NCBI GenBank assembly: GCA_036172665.1
Contig: CM069873.1
Span: 42,564,001 to 42,628,000 of the forward strand
DNA length: 64,000 bases
Reading direction: 5' to 3'
From: Prosopocoilus inquinatus
Taxonomy: Eukaryota > Arthropoda > Insecta > Coleoptera > Lucanidae
The notes beneath the pieces were generated by a model. It saw only the letters and a list, made by a program, of their open reading frames with translations. It searched no databases and was not told the DNA's origin. The position numbers and the translations under genes were made by a program. This document shows positions 23,791 through 38,029 of the stretch, piece after piece (the stretch's first letter is position 1; each line of letters begins with the position of its first letter).

Positions 23791-26700
23791 ATTTCCAGCT
23801 CCTGCTGCGTCCAAAAACTTCGTATATCACATCAGAGTTACTAGAGTCCATCGAAACGTCAAATAACATGATAGATGAGTAAGGATATATTAGATACATC
23901 ACAGGAACAACGCTAATGCGTGTTGTTTCATTTAAAACTATTTCCAGCTTCTGCTGCGTCCGAAATCTTTGTACCTCACATCAGAGTTACTGGAGTCCAT
24001 CCAAACGTCAAATAACATGATAGATGAGTAAGGATCGATTAGATATATCACAGGAACAACGCTAGTACGTGTTGTTTCATTTAAAACTATTTCCAGCTTC
24101 AGCTGCGTCCGAGAACTTCGTATCTCACATCAAAGTTTCTGGAGTCCATCGAAACGCCAAATAACATGATAGATGAGTAAGGATCGATTAGATACATCAC
24201 AGGAACAACGCTAATGCGTGTTGTTTCGTTTAAAACTATTTCCAGCTTCTGCTGCGTCCGAAAATTTCGTATCTCACATTAGAGTTACTGGAGTCCATCG
24301 AAACGTGAAATAACATAGTAGCTAAGTAAGGATCGATTAGATACATCACAGGAACAACGCTAATGCGTGTTGTTTCGTTTAAAAGTACTTCCAGCTTCTG
24401 CTGCGTCCGAGAACTTTGTATCTCACATCAGAGTTACTGGAGTCCATTCAAACGTCAAATAACATGATAGATGAGTAAGGATCGATTAAATACATCACAG
24501 GAACAACGCTAATGCGTGTTGTTTGGTTTAAAACTATTTCCAGCTTCTGCTGCGTCCGAAAAATTTGTATCTCACATCAGAGTTATTGGAGTCCATCGAA
24601 ACGTCAAATAACATAGTAGCTAAGTAAGGATCGATTAGATACATCACAGGAACAACGCTAATATGTGTTGTTTCGTTCAAAACTATTTCCAGCTTCTGCT
24701 GCGTCCGAAAACTTTGTATCTCACATCAGAGTTACTGGAGTCCATCGAAACGCCAAATAGCATGATAGATGAGTAAGGATCGATTAGATACATCACAGGA
24801 ACAACGCTAATGCGTGTTGTTTCGTTTAAAACTATCTCCAGCTTCTGCTGCGTCCGAAAACATTGTATCTCACATCAGAGTTACTGGAGTCCATCCAAAC
24901 GTCAGATAACATGATAGATAAGTAAGGATCGATTAGATACATCACAGGAACAACGCTAATACGTGTTGTTTCGTTCAAAACTATTTCCAGCTTCTGCTGC
25001 GTCCGAGAAATTTGTATCTCACATCAGTTACTGGAGTCCATCCAAACGTCAAATAACATGATAGATGAGTAAGGATCGATTAGATACATCACAGGAACAA
25101 CGCTAATACGTGTTGTTTCGTTTAAAACTATTTCCAGCTTCTGCTGCGTCCGAAAATTTCGTATCTCACATTCAGTTACTGGAGTCCATCGAAACGTCAA
25201 ATAACATAGTAGCTAAGTAAGGAGCGATTAGATACATCACAGGAACAACGCTAATACGTGTTGTTTCGTTTAAAACTATTTCCAGCTTCTGCTGCGTCCG
25301 AAAATTTTGTATCTCACATCAGAGTTACTGGAGTCCATCGAAACGTCAAATAACATAGTAGATAAGTAAGGATCGATTAGATACATCACAGGAACAACGC
25401 TAATACGTGTTGTTTCGTTCAAAACTATTTCCAGCTTCAGCTGCGTCCGAGAACTTCGTATCTCACATCAAAGTTTCTGGAGTCCATCGAAACGCCAAAT
25501 AACATGATAGATGAGTAAGGATCGATTAGATACATCACAGGAACAACGCTAATGCGTGTTGTTTCATTTAAAACTATTTCCAGCTCCTGCTGCGTCCAAA
25601 AACTTCGTATCTCACATCAGAGTTACTAGAGTCCATCGAAACGTCAAATAACATGATAGATGAGTAAGGATCGATTAGATACATCACAGGAACAACGCTA
25701 ATGCGTGTTGTTTCGTTTAAAACTATTTCCAGCTTCTGCTGCGTCCGAAAATTTTGTATCTCACATCAGAGTTACTGGAGTCCATCGAAACGTCAAATAA
25801 CATAGTAGATAAGTAAGGATCGGTTAGATACATCACAGGAACAACGCTAATACGTGTTGTTTCGTTCAAAACTATTTCCAGCTTCTGCTGCGTCCGAGAA
25901 CTTTGTATCTCACATCAGAGTTACTGGAGTCCATTCAAACGTCAAATAACATGATAGATGAGTAAGGATCGATTAGATACATCACAGGAACAACGCTAAT
26001 GCGTGTTGTTTCGTTTAAAACTATTTCCAGCTCCTGCTGCGTCCGAAAATTTCGTATCTCACATTAGAGTTACTGGAGTCCATCGAAACGTCAAATAACA
26101 TGATAGATGAGTAAGGATCGATTAGATACATCACAGGAACAACGCTAATGCGTGTTGTTTCGTTTAAAACTATTTCCAGCTTCTGCTGCGTCCGAAAATT
26201 TTGTATCTCACATCAGAGTTACTGGAGTCCATCCAAACGTCAAATAACATGATAGATGAGTAAGGATCGATTAGATACATCACAGGAACAACGCTAATGC
26301 GTGTTGTTTCGTTTAAAACTATTTCCAGCTTCTGCTGCGTCCGAAAATTTCGTATGTCACATCAGAGTTACTGGAGTCCATCGAAACGTCAAACATCATG
26401 ATAGATGAGTAAGGATCGATTAGATACATCACAGGAACAACGCTAATGCGTGTTGTTTCGTTTAAAACTATTTCCAGCTTCTGCTGCGTCCGAAAATTTC
26501 GTATCTCACATCAGAGTTACTGGAGTCCATCGAAACGCCAAATAACATGATAGATGAGTAAGGATCGATTAGATACATCACAGGAACAACGCTAATGCGT
26601 GTTGTTTCGTTTAAAACTATTTCCAGCTTCTGCTGCGTCCGAAAATTTCGTATCTCACATTAGAGTTACTGGAGTCCATCGAAACGTCAAATAACATGAT

Positions 26701-29700
26701 AGATGAGTAAGGATCGATTAGATACATCACAGGAACAACGCTAATGCGTGTTGTTTCGTTTAAAACTATTTCCAGCTTCTGCTGCGTCCGAAAATTTCGT
26801 ATCTCACATTAGAGTTACTGGAGTCCATCGAAACGTCAAATAACATAGTAGCTAAGTAAGGATCGATTAGATACATCACAGGAACAACGCTAATACGTGT
26901 TGTTTCGTTCAAAACTATTTCCAGCTTCTGCTGCGTCCGAAAACTTTGTATCTCACATCAGAGTTACTGGAGTCCATCGAAACGCCAAATAACATGATAG
27001 ATGAGTAAGGATCGATTAGATACATCACAGGAACAACGTTAATGCGTGTTGTTTCGTTTAAAACTATCTCCAGCTTCTGCTGCGTCCGAAAACTTTGTAT
27101 CTCACATCAGAGTTACTGGAGTCCATCCAAACGTCAAATAACATGATAGATGAGTAAGGATCGATTAGATACATCACAGCAACAACGCTAATACGTGTTG
27201 TTTCGTTCAAAACTATTTCCAGCTTCTGCTGCGTCCGAGAACTTTGTATCTCACATCAGAGTTACTGGAGTCCATCCAAACGTAAAATAGCATGATAGAT
27301 GAGTAAGGATCGATTAGATACATCACAGGAACAACGCTAATGCGTGTTGTTTCGTTTAAAACTATTTCCAGCTTCTGCTGCGTCCGAAAATTTCGTATCT
27401 CACATTAGAGTTACTGGATTCCATCGAAACGTGAAATAGCATAGTAGCTAAGTAAGGATCGATTAGATACATCACAGGAACAACGCTAATGCGTGTTGTT
27501 TCGTTTAAAAGTATTTCCAGCTTCTGCTGCGTCCGAGAACTTTGTATCTCACATCAGAGTTACTGGAGTCCATTCAAACGTCAAATAACATGATAGATGA
27601 GTAAGGATCGATTAAATACATCACAGGAACAACGCTAATGCGTGTTGTTTCGTTTAAAACTATTTCTAGCTTCAGCTGCGTCCGAGAACTTTGTATCTCA
27701 CATCAGAGTTACTGGAGTCCATCGAAACGCCAAATAGCATGATAGATGAGTAAGGATCGATTAGATACATCACAGGAACAACGCTAATGCGTGTTGTTTC
27801 GTTTAAAACTATTTCCAGCTTCTGCTGCGTCCGAAAATTTCGTATCTCACATTAGAGTTACTGGAGTCCATCGAAACGTGAAATAACATAGTAGCTAAGT
27901 AAGGATCGATTAGATACATCACAGGAACAACGCTAATACGTGTTGTTTCGTTCAAAACTATTTCCAGCTTCTGCTGCGTCCGAGAACTTTGTATCTCACA
28001 TTAGAGTTACTGGAGTCCATCGAAACGTCAAATAACATGATAGATGAGTAAGGATCGATTAGATACATCACAGGAACAACGCTAATGCGTGTTGTTTCGT
28101 TCAAAACTATTTCCAGCTTCTGCTGCGCCCGAAAATTTCGTATCTCACATCAGAGTTACTGGAGTCCATCCAAACGTCAAATAACATGATAGATGAGTAA
28201 GGATCGATTAGATACATCACAGGAACAACGCTAATACGTGTTGTTTCGTTCAAAACTATTTCCAGCTTCTGCTGCGTCCGAGAACATTGTATCTCACATC
28301 AGAGTTACTGGAGTCCATCCAAACGTCAAATAACATGATAGATGAGTAAGGGTCGATTAGATACATCACAGGAACAACGTTAATACGTGTTATTTCATTT
28401 AAAACTATTTCCAGCTTCAGCTGCCTCCGAGAACTTCGTATCTCACATCAAAGTTTCTGGAGTCCATCGAAACGCCAAATAACATGATAGATGAGTAAGG
28501 ATCGATTAGATACATCACAGGAACAACGCTAATGCGTGTTGTTTCGTTTAAAACTATTTCCAGCTCCTGCTGCGTCCAAAAACTTCGTATATCACATCAG
28601 AGTTACTAGAGTCCATCGAAACGTCAAATAACATGATAGATGAGTAAGGATATATTAGATACATCACAGGAACAACGCTAATGCGTGTTGTTTCATTTAA
28701 AACTATTTCCAGCTTCTGCTGCGTCCGAAATCTTTGTACCTCACATCAGAGTTACTGGAGTCCATCCAAACGTCAAATAACATGATAGATGAGTAAGGAT
28801 CGATTAGATATATCACAGGAACAACGCTAGTACGTGTTGTTTCATTTAAAACTATTTCCAGCTTCAGCTGCGTCCGAGAACTTCGTATCTCACATCAAAG
28901 TTTCTGGAGTCCATCGAAACGCCAAATAACATGATAGATGAGTAAGGATCGATTAGATACATCACAGGAACAACGCTAATGCGTCTTGTTTCGTTTAAAA
29001 CTATTTCCAGCTTCTGCTGCGTCCGAAAATTTCGTATCTCACATTAGAGTTACTGGAGTCCATCGAAACGTGAAATAACATAGTAGCTAAGTAAGGATCG
29101 ATTAGATACATCACAGGAACAACGCTAATGCGTGTTGTTTCGTTTAAAAGTACTTCCAGCTTCTGCTGCGTCCGAGAACTTTGTATCTCACATCAGAGTT
29201 ACTGGAGTCCATTCAAACGTCAAATAACATGATAGATGAGTAAGGATCGATTAAATACATCACAGGAACAACGCTAATGCGTGTTGTTTGGTTTAAAACT
29301 ATTTCCAGCTTCTGCTGCGTCCGAAAAATTTGTATCTCACATCAGAGTTATTGGAGTCCATCGAAACGTCAAATAACATAGTAGCTAAGTAAGGATCGAT
29401 TAGATACATCACAGGAACAACGCTAATATGTGTTGTTTCGTTCAAAACTATTTCCAGCTTCTGCTGCGTCCGAAAACTTTGTATCTCACATCAGAGTTAC
29501 TGGAGTCCATCGAAACGCCAAATAGCATGATAGATGAGTAAGGATCGATTAGATACATCACAGGAACAACGCTAATGCGTGTTGTTTCGTTTAAAACTAT
29601 CTCCAGCTTCTGCTGCGTCCGAAAACATTGTATCTCACATCAGAGTTACTGGAGTCCATCCAAACGTCAGATAACATGATAGATAAGTAAGGATCGATTA

Positions 29701-32510
29701 GATACATCACAGGAACAACGCTAATACGTGTTGTTTCGTTCAAAACTATTTCCAGCTTCTGCTGCGTCCGAGAAATTTGTATCTCACATCAGTTACTGGA
29801 GTCCATCCAAACGTCAAATAACATGATAGATGAGTAAGGATCGATTAGATACATCACAGGAACAACGCTAATACGTGTTGTTTCGTTTAAAACTATTTCC
29901 AGCTTCTGCTGCGTCCGAAAATTTCGTATCTCACATTCAGTTACTGGAGTCCATCGAAACGTCAAATAACATAGTAGCTAAGTAAGGAGCGATTAGATAC
30001 ATCACAGGAACAACGCTAATACGTGTTGTTTCGTTTAAAACTATTTCCAGCTTCTGCTGCGTCCGAAAATTTTGTATCTCACATCAGAGTTACTGGAGTC
30101 CATCGAAACGTCAAATAACATAGTAGATAAGTAAGGATCGATTAGATACATCACAGGAACAACGCTAATACGTGTCGTTTCGTTCAAAACTATTTCCAGC
30201 TTCAGCTGCGTCCGAGAACTTCGTATCTCACATCAAAGTTTCTGGAGTCCATCGAAACGCCAAATAACATGATAGATGAGTAAGGATCGATTAGATACAT
30301 CACAGGAACAACGCTAATGCGTGTTGTTTCATTTAAAACTATTTCCAGCTCCTGCTGCGTCCAAAAACTTCGTATCTCACATCAGAGTTACTAGAGTCCA
30401 TCGAAACGTCAAATAACATGATAGATGAGTAAGGATCGATTAGATACATCACAGGAACAACGCTAATGCGTGTTGTTTCGTTTAAAACTATTTCCAGCTT
30501 CTGCTGCGTCCGAAAATTTTGTATCTCACATCAGAGTTACTGGAGTCCATCGAAACGTCAAATAACATAGTAGATAAGTAAGGATCGGTTAGATACATCA
30601 CAGGAACAACGCTAATACGTGTTGTTTCGTTCAAAACTATTTCCAGCTTCTGCTGCGTCCGAGAACTTTGTATCTCACATCAGAGTTACTGGAGTCCATT
30701 CAAACGTCAAATAACATGATAGATGAGTAAGGATCGATTAGATACATCACAGGAACAACGCTAATGCGTGTTGTTTCGTTTAAAACTATTTCCAGCTCCT
30801 GCTGCGTCCGAAAATTTCGTATCTCACATTAGAGTTACTGGAGTCCATCGAAACGTCAAATAACATGATAGATGAGTAAGGATCGATTAGATACATCACA
30901 GGAACAACGCTAATGCGTGTTGTTTCGTTTAAAACTATTTCCAGCTTCTGCTGCGTCCGAAAATTTTGTATCTCACATCAGAGTTACTGGAGTCCATCCA
31001 AACGTCAAATAACATGATAGATGAGTAAGGATCGATTAGATACATCACAGGAACAACGCTAATGCGTGTTGTTTCGTTTAAAACTATTTCCAGCTTCTGC
31101 TGCGTCCGAAAATTTCGTATGTCACATCAGAGTTACTGGAGTCCATCGAAACGTCAAACATCATGATAGATGAGTAAGGATCGATTAGATACATCACAGG
31201 AACAACGCTAATGCGTGTTGTTTCGTTTAAAACTATTTCCAGCTTCTGCTGCGTCCGAAAATTTCGTATCTCACATCAGAGTTACTGGAGTCCATCGAAA
31301 CGCCAAATAACATGATAGATGAGTAAGGATCGATTAGATACATCACAGGAACAACGCTAATGCGTGTTGTTTCGTTTAAAACTATTTCCAGCTTCTGCTG
31401 CGTCCGAAAATTTCGTATCTCACATTAGAGTTACTGGAGTCCATCGAAACGTCAAATAACATGATAGATGAGTAAGGATCGATTAGATACATCACAGGAA
31501 CAACGCTAATGCGTGTTGTTTCGTTTAAAACTATTTCCAGCTTCTGCTGCGTCCGAAAATTTCGTATCTCACATTAGAGTTACTGGAGTCCATCGAAACG
31601 TCAAATAACATAGTAGCTAAGTAAGGATCGATTAGATACATCACAGGAACAACGCTAATACGTGTTGTTTCGTTCAAAACTATTTCCAGCTTCTGCTGCG
31701 TCCGAAAACTTTGTATCTCACATCAGAGTTACTGGAGTCCATCGAAACGCCAAATAACATGATAGATGAGTAAGGATCGATTAGATACATCACAGGAACA
31801 ACGTTAGTGCGTGTTGTTTCGTTTAAAACTATCTCCAGCTTCTGCTGCGTCCGAAAACTTTGTATCTCACATCAGAGTTACTGGAGTCCATCCAAACGTC
31901 AAATAACATGATAGATGAGTAAGGATCGATTAGATACATCACAGCAACAACGCTAATACGTGTTGTTTCGTTCAAAACTATTTCCAGCTTCTGCTGCGTC
32001 CGAGAACTTTGTATCTCACATCAGAGTTACTGGAGTCCATCCAAACGTAAAATAGCATGATAGATGAGTAAGGATCGATTAGATACATCACAGGAACAAC
32101 GCTAATGCGTGTTGTTTCGTTTAAAACTATTTCCAGCTTCTGCTGCGTCCGAAAATTTCGTATCTCACATTAGAGTTACTGGATTCCATCGAAACGTGAA
32201 ATAGCATAGTAGCTAAGTAAGGATCGATTAGATACATCACAGGAACAACGCTAATGCGTGTTGTTTCGTTTAAAAGTATTTCCAGCTTCTGCTGCGTCCG
32301 AGAACTTTGTATCTCACATCAGAGTTACTGGAGTCCATTCAAACGTCAAATAACATGATAGATGAGTAAGGATCGATTAAATACATCACAGGAACAACGC
32401 TAATGCGTGTTGTTTCGTTTAAAACTATTTCTAACTTCAGCTGCGTCCGAGAACTTTGTGTCTCACATCAGAGTTACTGGAGCCCATCGAAACGCCAAAT
32501 AACATGATAG
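22980..32510. repeat. 32-mer higher-order repeat, two tandem copies of 4,765 bp
   Basis: Copy A is about 22.98-27.75 kb and copy B about 27.75-32.51 kb. The offset of 4,765 bp equals 32 x 149 minus 3; the 3 bp are a 2-bp deletion in one monomer and a 1-bp deletion in the next. Markers: the short CACATCAGTTACTGG variant (25021, 29786), GCTGCCTCCGAG (23655, 28420) and AAAAGTATTTCC (27507, 32272). Before about 22.98 kb the match is lost. Confidence 0.88.
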
Positions 32511-35500
32511 ATGAGTAAGGATCGATTAGATACATCACAGGAACAACGCTAATACGTGTTGTTTCGTTTAAAACTATTTCCAGCTCCTGCTGCGTCCAAA
32601 AACTTCGTATATCACATCAGAGTTACTAGAGTCCATCGAAACGTCAAATAACATGATAGATGAGTAAGGATCCATTAGATACATCACAGGAACAACGCTA
32701 ATGCGTGTTGTTTCATTTAAAACTATTTCCAGCTTCTGCTGCGTCCGAAATCTTTGTACCTCACATCAGAGTTACTGGAGTCCATCCAAACGTCAAATAA
32801 CATGATAGATGAGTAAGGATCGATTAGATATATCACAGGAACAACGCTAGTACGTGTTGTTTCATTTAAAACTATTTCCAGCTTCAGCTGCGTCCGAGAA
32901 CTTCGTATCTCACATCAAAGTTTCTGGAGTCCATCGAAACGCCAAATAACATGATAGATGAGTAAGGATCGATTAGATACATCACAGGAACAACGCTAAT
33001 GCGTCTTGTTTCGTTTAAAACTATTTCCAGCTTCTGCTGCGTCCGAAAATTTCGTATCTCACATTAGAGTTACTGGAGTCCATCGAAACGTGAAATAACA
33101 TAGTAGCTAAGTAAGGATCGATTAGATACATCACAGGAACAACGCTAATGCGTGTTGTTTCGTTTAAAAGTACTTCCAGCTTCTGCTGCGTCCGAGAACT
33201 TTGTATCTCACATCAGAGTTACTGGAGTCCATTCAAACGTCAAATAACATGATAGATGAGTAAGGATCGATTAAATACATCACAGGAACAACGCTAATGC
33301 GTGTTGTTTGGTTTAAAACTATTTCCAGCTTCTGCTGCGTCCGAAAAATTTGTATCTCACATCAGAGTTATTGGAGTCCATCGAAACGTCAAATAACATA
33401 GTAGCTAAGTAAGGATCGATTAGATACATCACAGGAACAACGCTAATATGTGTTGTTTCGTTCAAAACTATTTCCAGCTTCTGCTGCGTCCGAAAACTTT
33501 GTATCTCACATCAGAGTTACTGGAGTCCATCGAAACGCCAAATAGCATGATAGATGAGTAAGGATCGATTAGATACATCACAGGAACAACGCTAATGCGT
33601 GTTGTTTCGTTTAAAACTATCTCCAGCTTCTGCTGCGTCCGAAAACATTGTATCTCACATCAGAGTTACTGGAGTCCATCCAAACGTCAGATAACATGAT
33701 AGATAAGTAAGGATCGATTAGATACATCACAGGAACAACGCTAATACGTGTTGTTTCGTTCAAAACTATTTCCAGCTTCTGCTGCGTCCGAGAAATTTGT
33801 ATCTCACATCAGTTACTGGAGTCCATCCAAACGTCAAATAACATGATAGATGAGTAAGGATCGATTAGATACATCACAGGAACAACGCTAATACGTGTTG
33901 TTTCGTTTAAAACTATTTCCAGCTTCTGCTGCGTCCGAAAATTTCGTATCTCACATTCAGTTACTGGAGTCCATCGAAACGTCAAATAACATAGTAGCTA
34001 AGTAAGGAGCGATTAGATACATCACAGGAACAACGCTAATACGTGTTGTTTCGTTTAAAACTATTTCCAGCTTCTGCTGCGTCCGAAAATTTTGTATCTC
34101 ACATCAGAGTTACTGGAGTCCATCGAAACGTCAAATAACATAGTAGATAAGTAAGGATCGATTAGATACATCACAGGAACAACGCTAATACGTGTCGTTT
34201 CGTTCAAAACTATTTCCAGCTTCAGCTGCGTCCGAGAACTTCGTATCTCACATCAAAGTTTCTGGAGTCCATCGAAACGCCAAATAACATGATAGATGAG
34301 TAAGGATCGATTAGATACATCACAGGAACAACGCTAATGCGTGTTGTTTCATTTAAAACTATTTCCAGCTCCTGCTGCGTCCAAAAATTTCGTATCTCAC
34401 ATCAGAGTTACTAGAGTCCATCGAAACGTCAAATAACATGATAGATGAGTAAGGATCGATTAGATACATCACAGGAACAACGCTAATGCGTGTTGTTTCG
34501 TTTAAAACTATTTCCAGCTTCTGCTGCGTCCGAAAATTTTGTATCTCACATCAGAGTTACTGGAGTCCATCGAAACGTCAAATAACATAGTAGATAAGTA
34601 AGGATCGGTTAGATACATCACAGGAACAACGCTAATACGTGTTGTTTCGTTCAAAACTATTTCCAGCTTCTGCTGCGTCCGAGAACTTTGTATCTCACAT
34701 CAGAGTTACTGGAGTCCATTCAAACGTCAAATAACATGATAGATGAGTAAGGATCGATTAGATACATCACAGGAACAACGCTAATGCGTGTTGTTTCGTT
34801 TAAAACTATTTCCAGCTCCTGCTGCGTCCGAAAATTTCGTATCTCACATTAGAGTTACTGGAGTCCATCGAAACGTCAAATAACATGATAGATGAGTAAG
34901 GATCGATTAGATACATCACAGGAACAACGCTAATGCGTGTTGTTTCGTTTAAAACTATTTCCAGCTTCTGCTGCGTCCGAAAATTTTGTATCTCACATCA
35001 GAGTTACTGGAGTCCATCCAAACGTCAAATAACATGATAGATGAGTAAGGATCGATTAGATACATCACAGGAACAACGCTAATGCGTGTTGTTTCGTTTA
35101 AAACTATTTCCAGCTTCTGCTGCGTCCGAAAATTTCGTATGTCACATCAGAGTTACTGGAGTCCATCGAAACGTCAAACATCATGATAGATGAGTAAGGA
35201 TCGATTAGATACATCACAGGAACAACGCTAATGCGTGTTGTTTCGTTTAAAACTATTTCCAGCTTCTGCTGCGTCCGAAAATTTCGTATCTCACATCAGA
35301 GTTACTGGAGTCCATCGAAACGCCAAATAACATGATAGATGAGTAAGGATCGATTAGATACATCACAGGAACAACGCTAATGCGTGTTGTTTCGTTTAAA
35401 ACTATTTCCAGCTTCTGCTGCGTCCGAAAATTTCGTATCTCACATTAGAGTTACTGGAGTCCATCGAAACGTCAAATAACATGATAGATGAGTAAGGATC

Positions 35501-36995
35501 GATTAGATACATCACAGGAACAACGCTAATGCGTGTTGTTTCGTTTAAAACTATTTCCAGCTTCTGCTGCGTCCGAAAATTTCGTATCTCACATTAGAGT
35601 TACTGGAGTCCATCGAAACGTCAAATAACATAGTAGCTAAGTAAGGATCGATTAGATACATCACAGGAACAACGCTAATACGTGTTGTTTCGTTCAAAAC
35701 TATTTCCAGCTTCTGCTGCGTCCGAAAACTTTGTATCTCACATCAGAGTTACTGGAGTCCATCGAAACGCCAAATAACATGATAGATGAGTAAGGATCGA
35801 TTAGATACATCACAGGAACAACGTTAGTGCGTGTTGTTTCGTTTAAAACTATCTCCAGCTTCTGCTGCGTCCGAAAACTTTGTATCTCACATCAGAGTTA
35901 CTGGAGTCCATCCAAACGTCAAATAACATGATAGATGAGTAAGGATCGATTAGATACATCACAGCAACAACGCTAATACGTGTTGTTTCGTTCAAAACTA
36001 TTTCCAGCTTCTGCTGCGTCCGAGAACTTTGTATCTCACATCAGAGTTACTGGAGTTCATCCAAACGTAAAATAGCATGATAGATGAGTAAGGATCGATT
36101 AGATACATCACAGGAACAACGCTAATGCGTGTTGTTTCGTTTAAAACTATTTCCAGCTTCTGCTGCGTCCGAAAATTTCGTATCTCACATTAGAGTTACT
36201 GGATTCCATCGAAACGTGAAATAGCATAGTAGCTAAGTAAGGATCGATTAGATACATCACAGGAACAACGCTAATGCGTGTTGTTTCGTTTAAAAGTATT
36301 TCCAGCTTCTGCTGCGTCCGAGAACTTTGTATCTCACATCAGAGTTACTGGAGTCCATTCAAACGTCAAATAACATGATAGATGAGTAAGGATCGATTAA
36401 ATACATCACAGGAACAACGCTAATGCGTGTTGTTTCGTTTAAAACTATTTCTAACTTCAGCTGCGTCCGAGAACTTTGTGTCTCACATCAGAGTTACTGG
36501 AGCCCATCGAAACGCCAAATAACATGATAGATGAGTAAGGATCGATTAGATACATCACAGGAACAACGCTAATACGTGTTGTTTCGTTTAAAACTATTTC
36601 CAGCTCCTGCTGCGTCCAAAAACTTCGTATATCACATCAGAGTTACTAGAGTCCATCGAAACGTCAAATAACATGATAGATGAGTAAGGATCCATTAGAT
36701 ACATCACAGGAACAACGCTAATGCGTGTTGTTTCATTTAAAACTATTTCCAGCTTCTGCTGCGTCCGAAATCTTTGTACCTCACATCAGAGTTACTGGAG
36801 TCCATCCAAACGTCAAATAACATGATAGATGAGTAAGGATCGATTAGATATATCACAGGAACAACGCTAGTACGTGTTGTTTCATTTAAAACTATTTCCA
36901 GCTTCAGCTGCGTCCGAGAACTTCGTATCTCACATCAAAGTTTCTGGAGTCCATCGAAACGCCAAATAACATGATAGATGAGTAAGGATCGATTA
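28520..36995. repeat. 27-mer higher-order repeat, 4,020 bp, nearly identical copies
   Basis: Comparing 28,520-32,975 with 32,540-36,995 at an offset of 4,020 bp (27 x 149 minus 3), I found four substitutions: 28652 and 28653 (AT against CC), 30368 (C/T) and 32037 (C/T). The match ends just before 36,997, where GATTAGTTAC replaces GATTAGATAC. The unit is the neighbouring 32-mer shortened by five monomers. This is the youngest amplification visible in the window. Confidence 0.92.
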
Positions 36996-38029
36996 GTTAC
37001 ATCACAGGAACAATGCTAATGCGTGTTGCTTCGTTTAAAACTATTTCCAGCTTCTGCTGCGTCCGAAAATTTCGTATCTCACATTAGAGTTACTGGAGTC
37101 CATCGAAACATCAAATAACATAGTAGCTAAGTAAGGATCAATTAGATACATCACAGGAACAACGCTAATACGTGTTGCTTCGTTTAAAACTATTTCCAGC
37201 TCCTGCTGCGCCCAAAAACTTCGTATCTTACATCAGAGTTACTAGAGTCCATCGAAACGTCAAATAACATAGTAGCTAAATAAGGATCGATTAGATACAT
37301 CACAGGAACAACGCTAATACGTGTTGTTTCGTTCAAAACTATTTCCAGCTTCTGCTGCGTCCGAAAACTTTGTATCTCACATCAGAGTTACTGGAGTCCA
37401 TCGAAACGCCAAATAACATGATAGATGAGTAAGTATTGATTAGATACATCACAGGAACAACGCTAATGCGTGTTGTTTCGTTTAAAACTATCTCCAGCTT
37501 CTGCTGCGTCCGAAAACTTTGTATCTCACATCAGAGTTACTGGAGTCCATCCAAACGTCAGATAACATGATAGATAAGTAAGGATCGATTAGATACATCA
37601 CAGGAACAACGCTAATACGTGTTGTTTCGTTCAAAACTATTTCCAGCTTCTGCTGCGTCCGAGAACATTGTATCTCACATTAGAGTTACTGGAGTCCATT
37701 CAAACGTCAAATAACATGATAGATGAGTAAGGATCGATTAGATACATCACAGGAACAACGCTAATACGTGTTGTTTCGTTCAAAACTATTTCCAGCTTCT
37801 GCTGCGTCCGAAAATTTCGTATCTCACATTAGAGTTATTGGAGTCCATCGAAACGTCAAATAACATAGTAGCTAAGTAAGGATCGATTAGGTACATCACA
37901 GGAACAACGCTAATACGTGTTGTTTCGTTCAAAACTATTTCCAGCTTCTGCTGCGTCCAAAAACTTCGTATCTCACATCAGAGTTACTAGAGTCCATCGA
38001 AACGTCAAATAACATGATAGATGAGTAAG

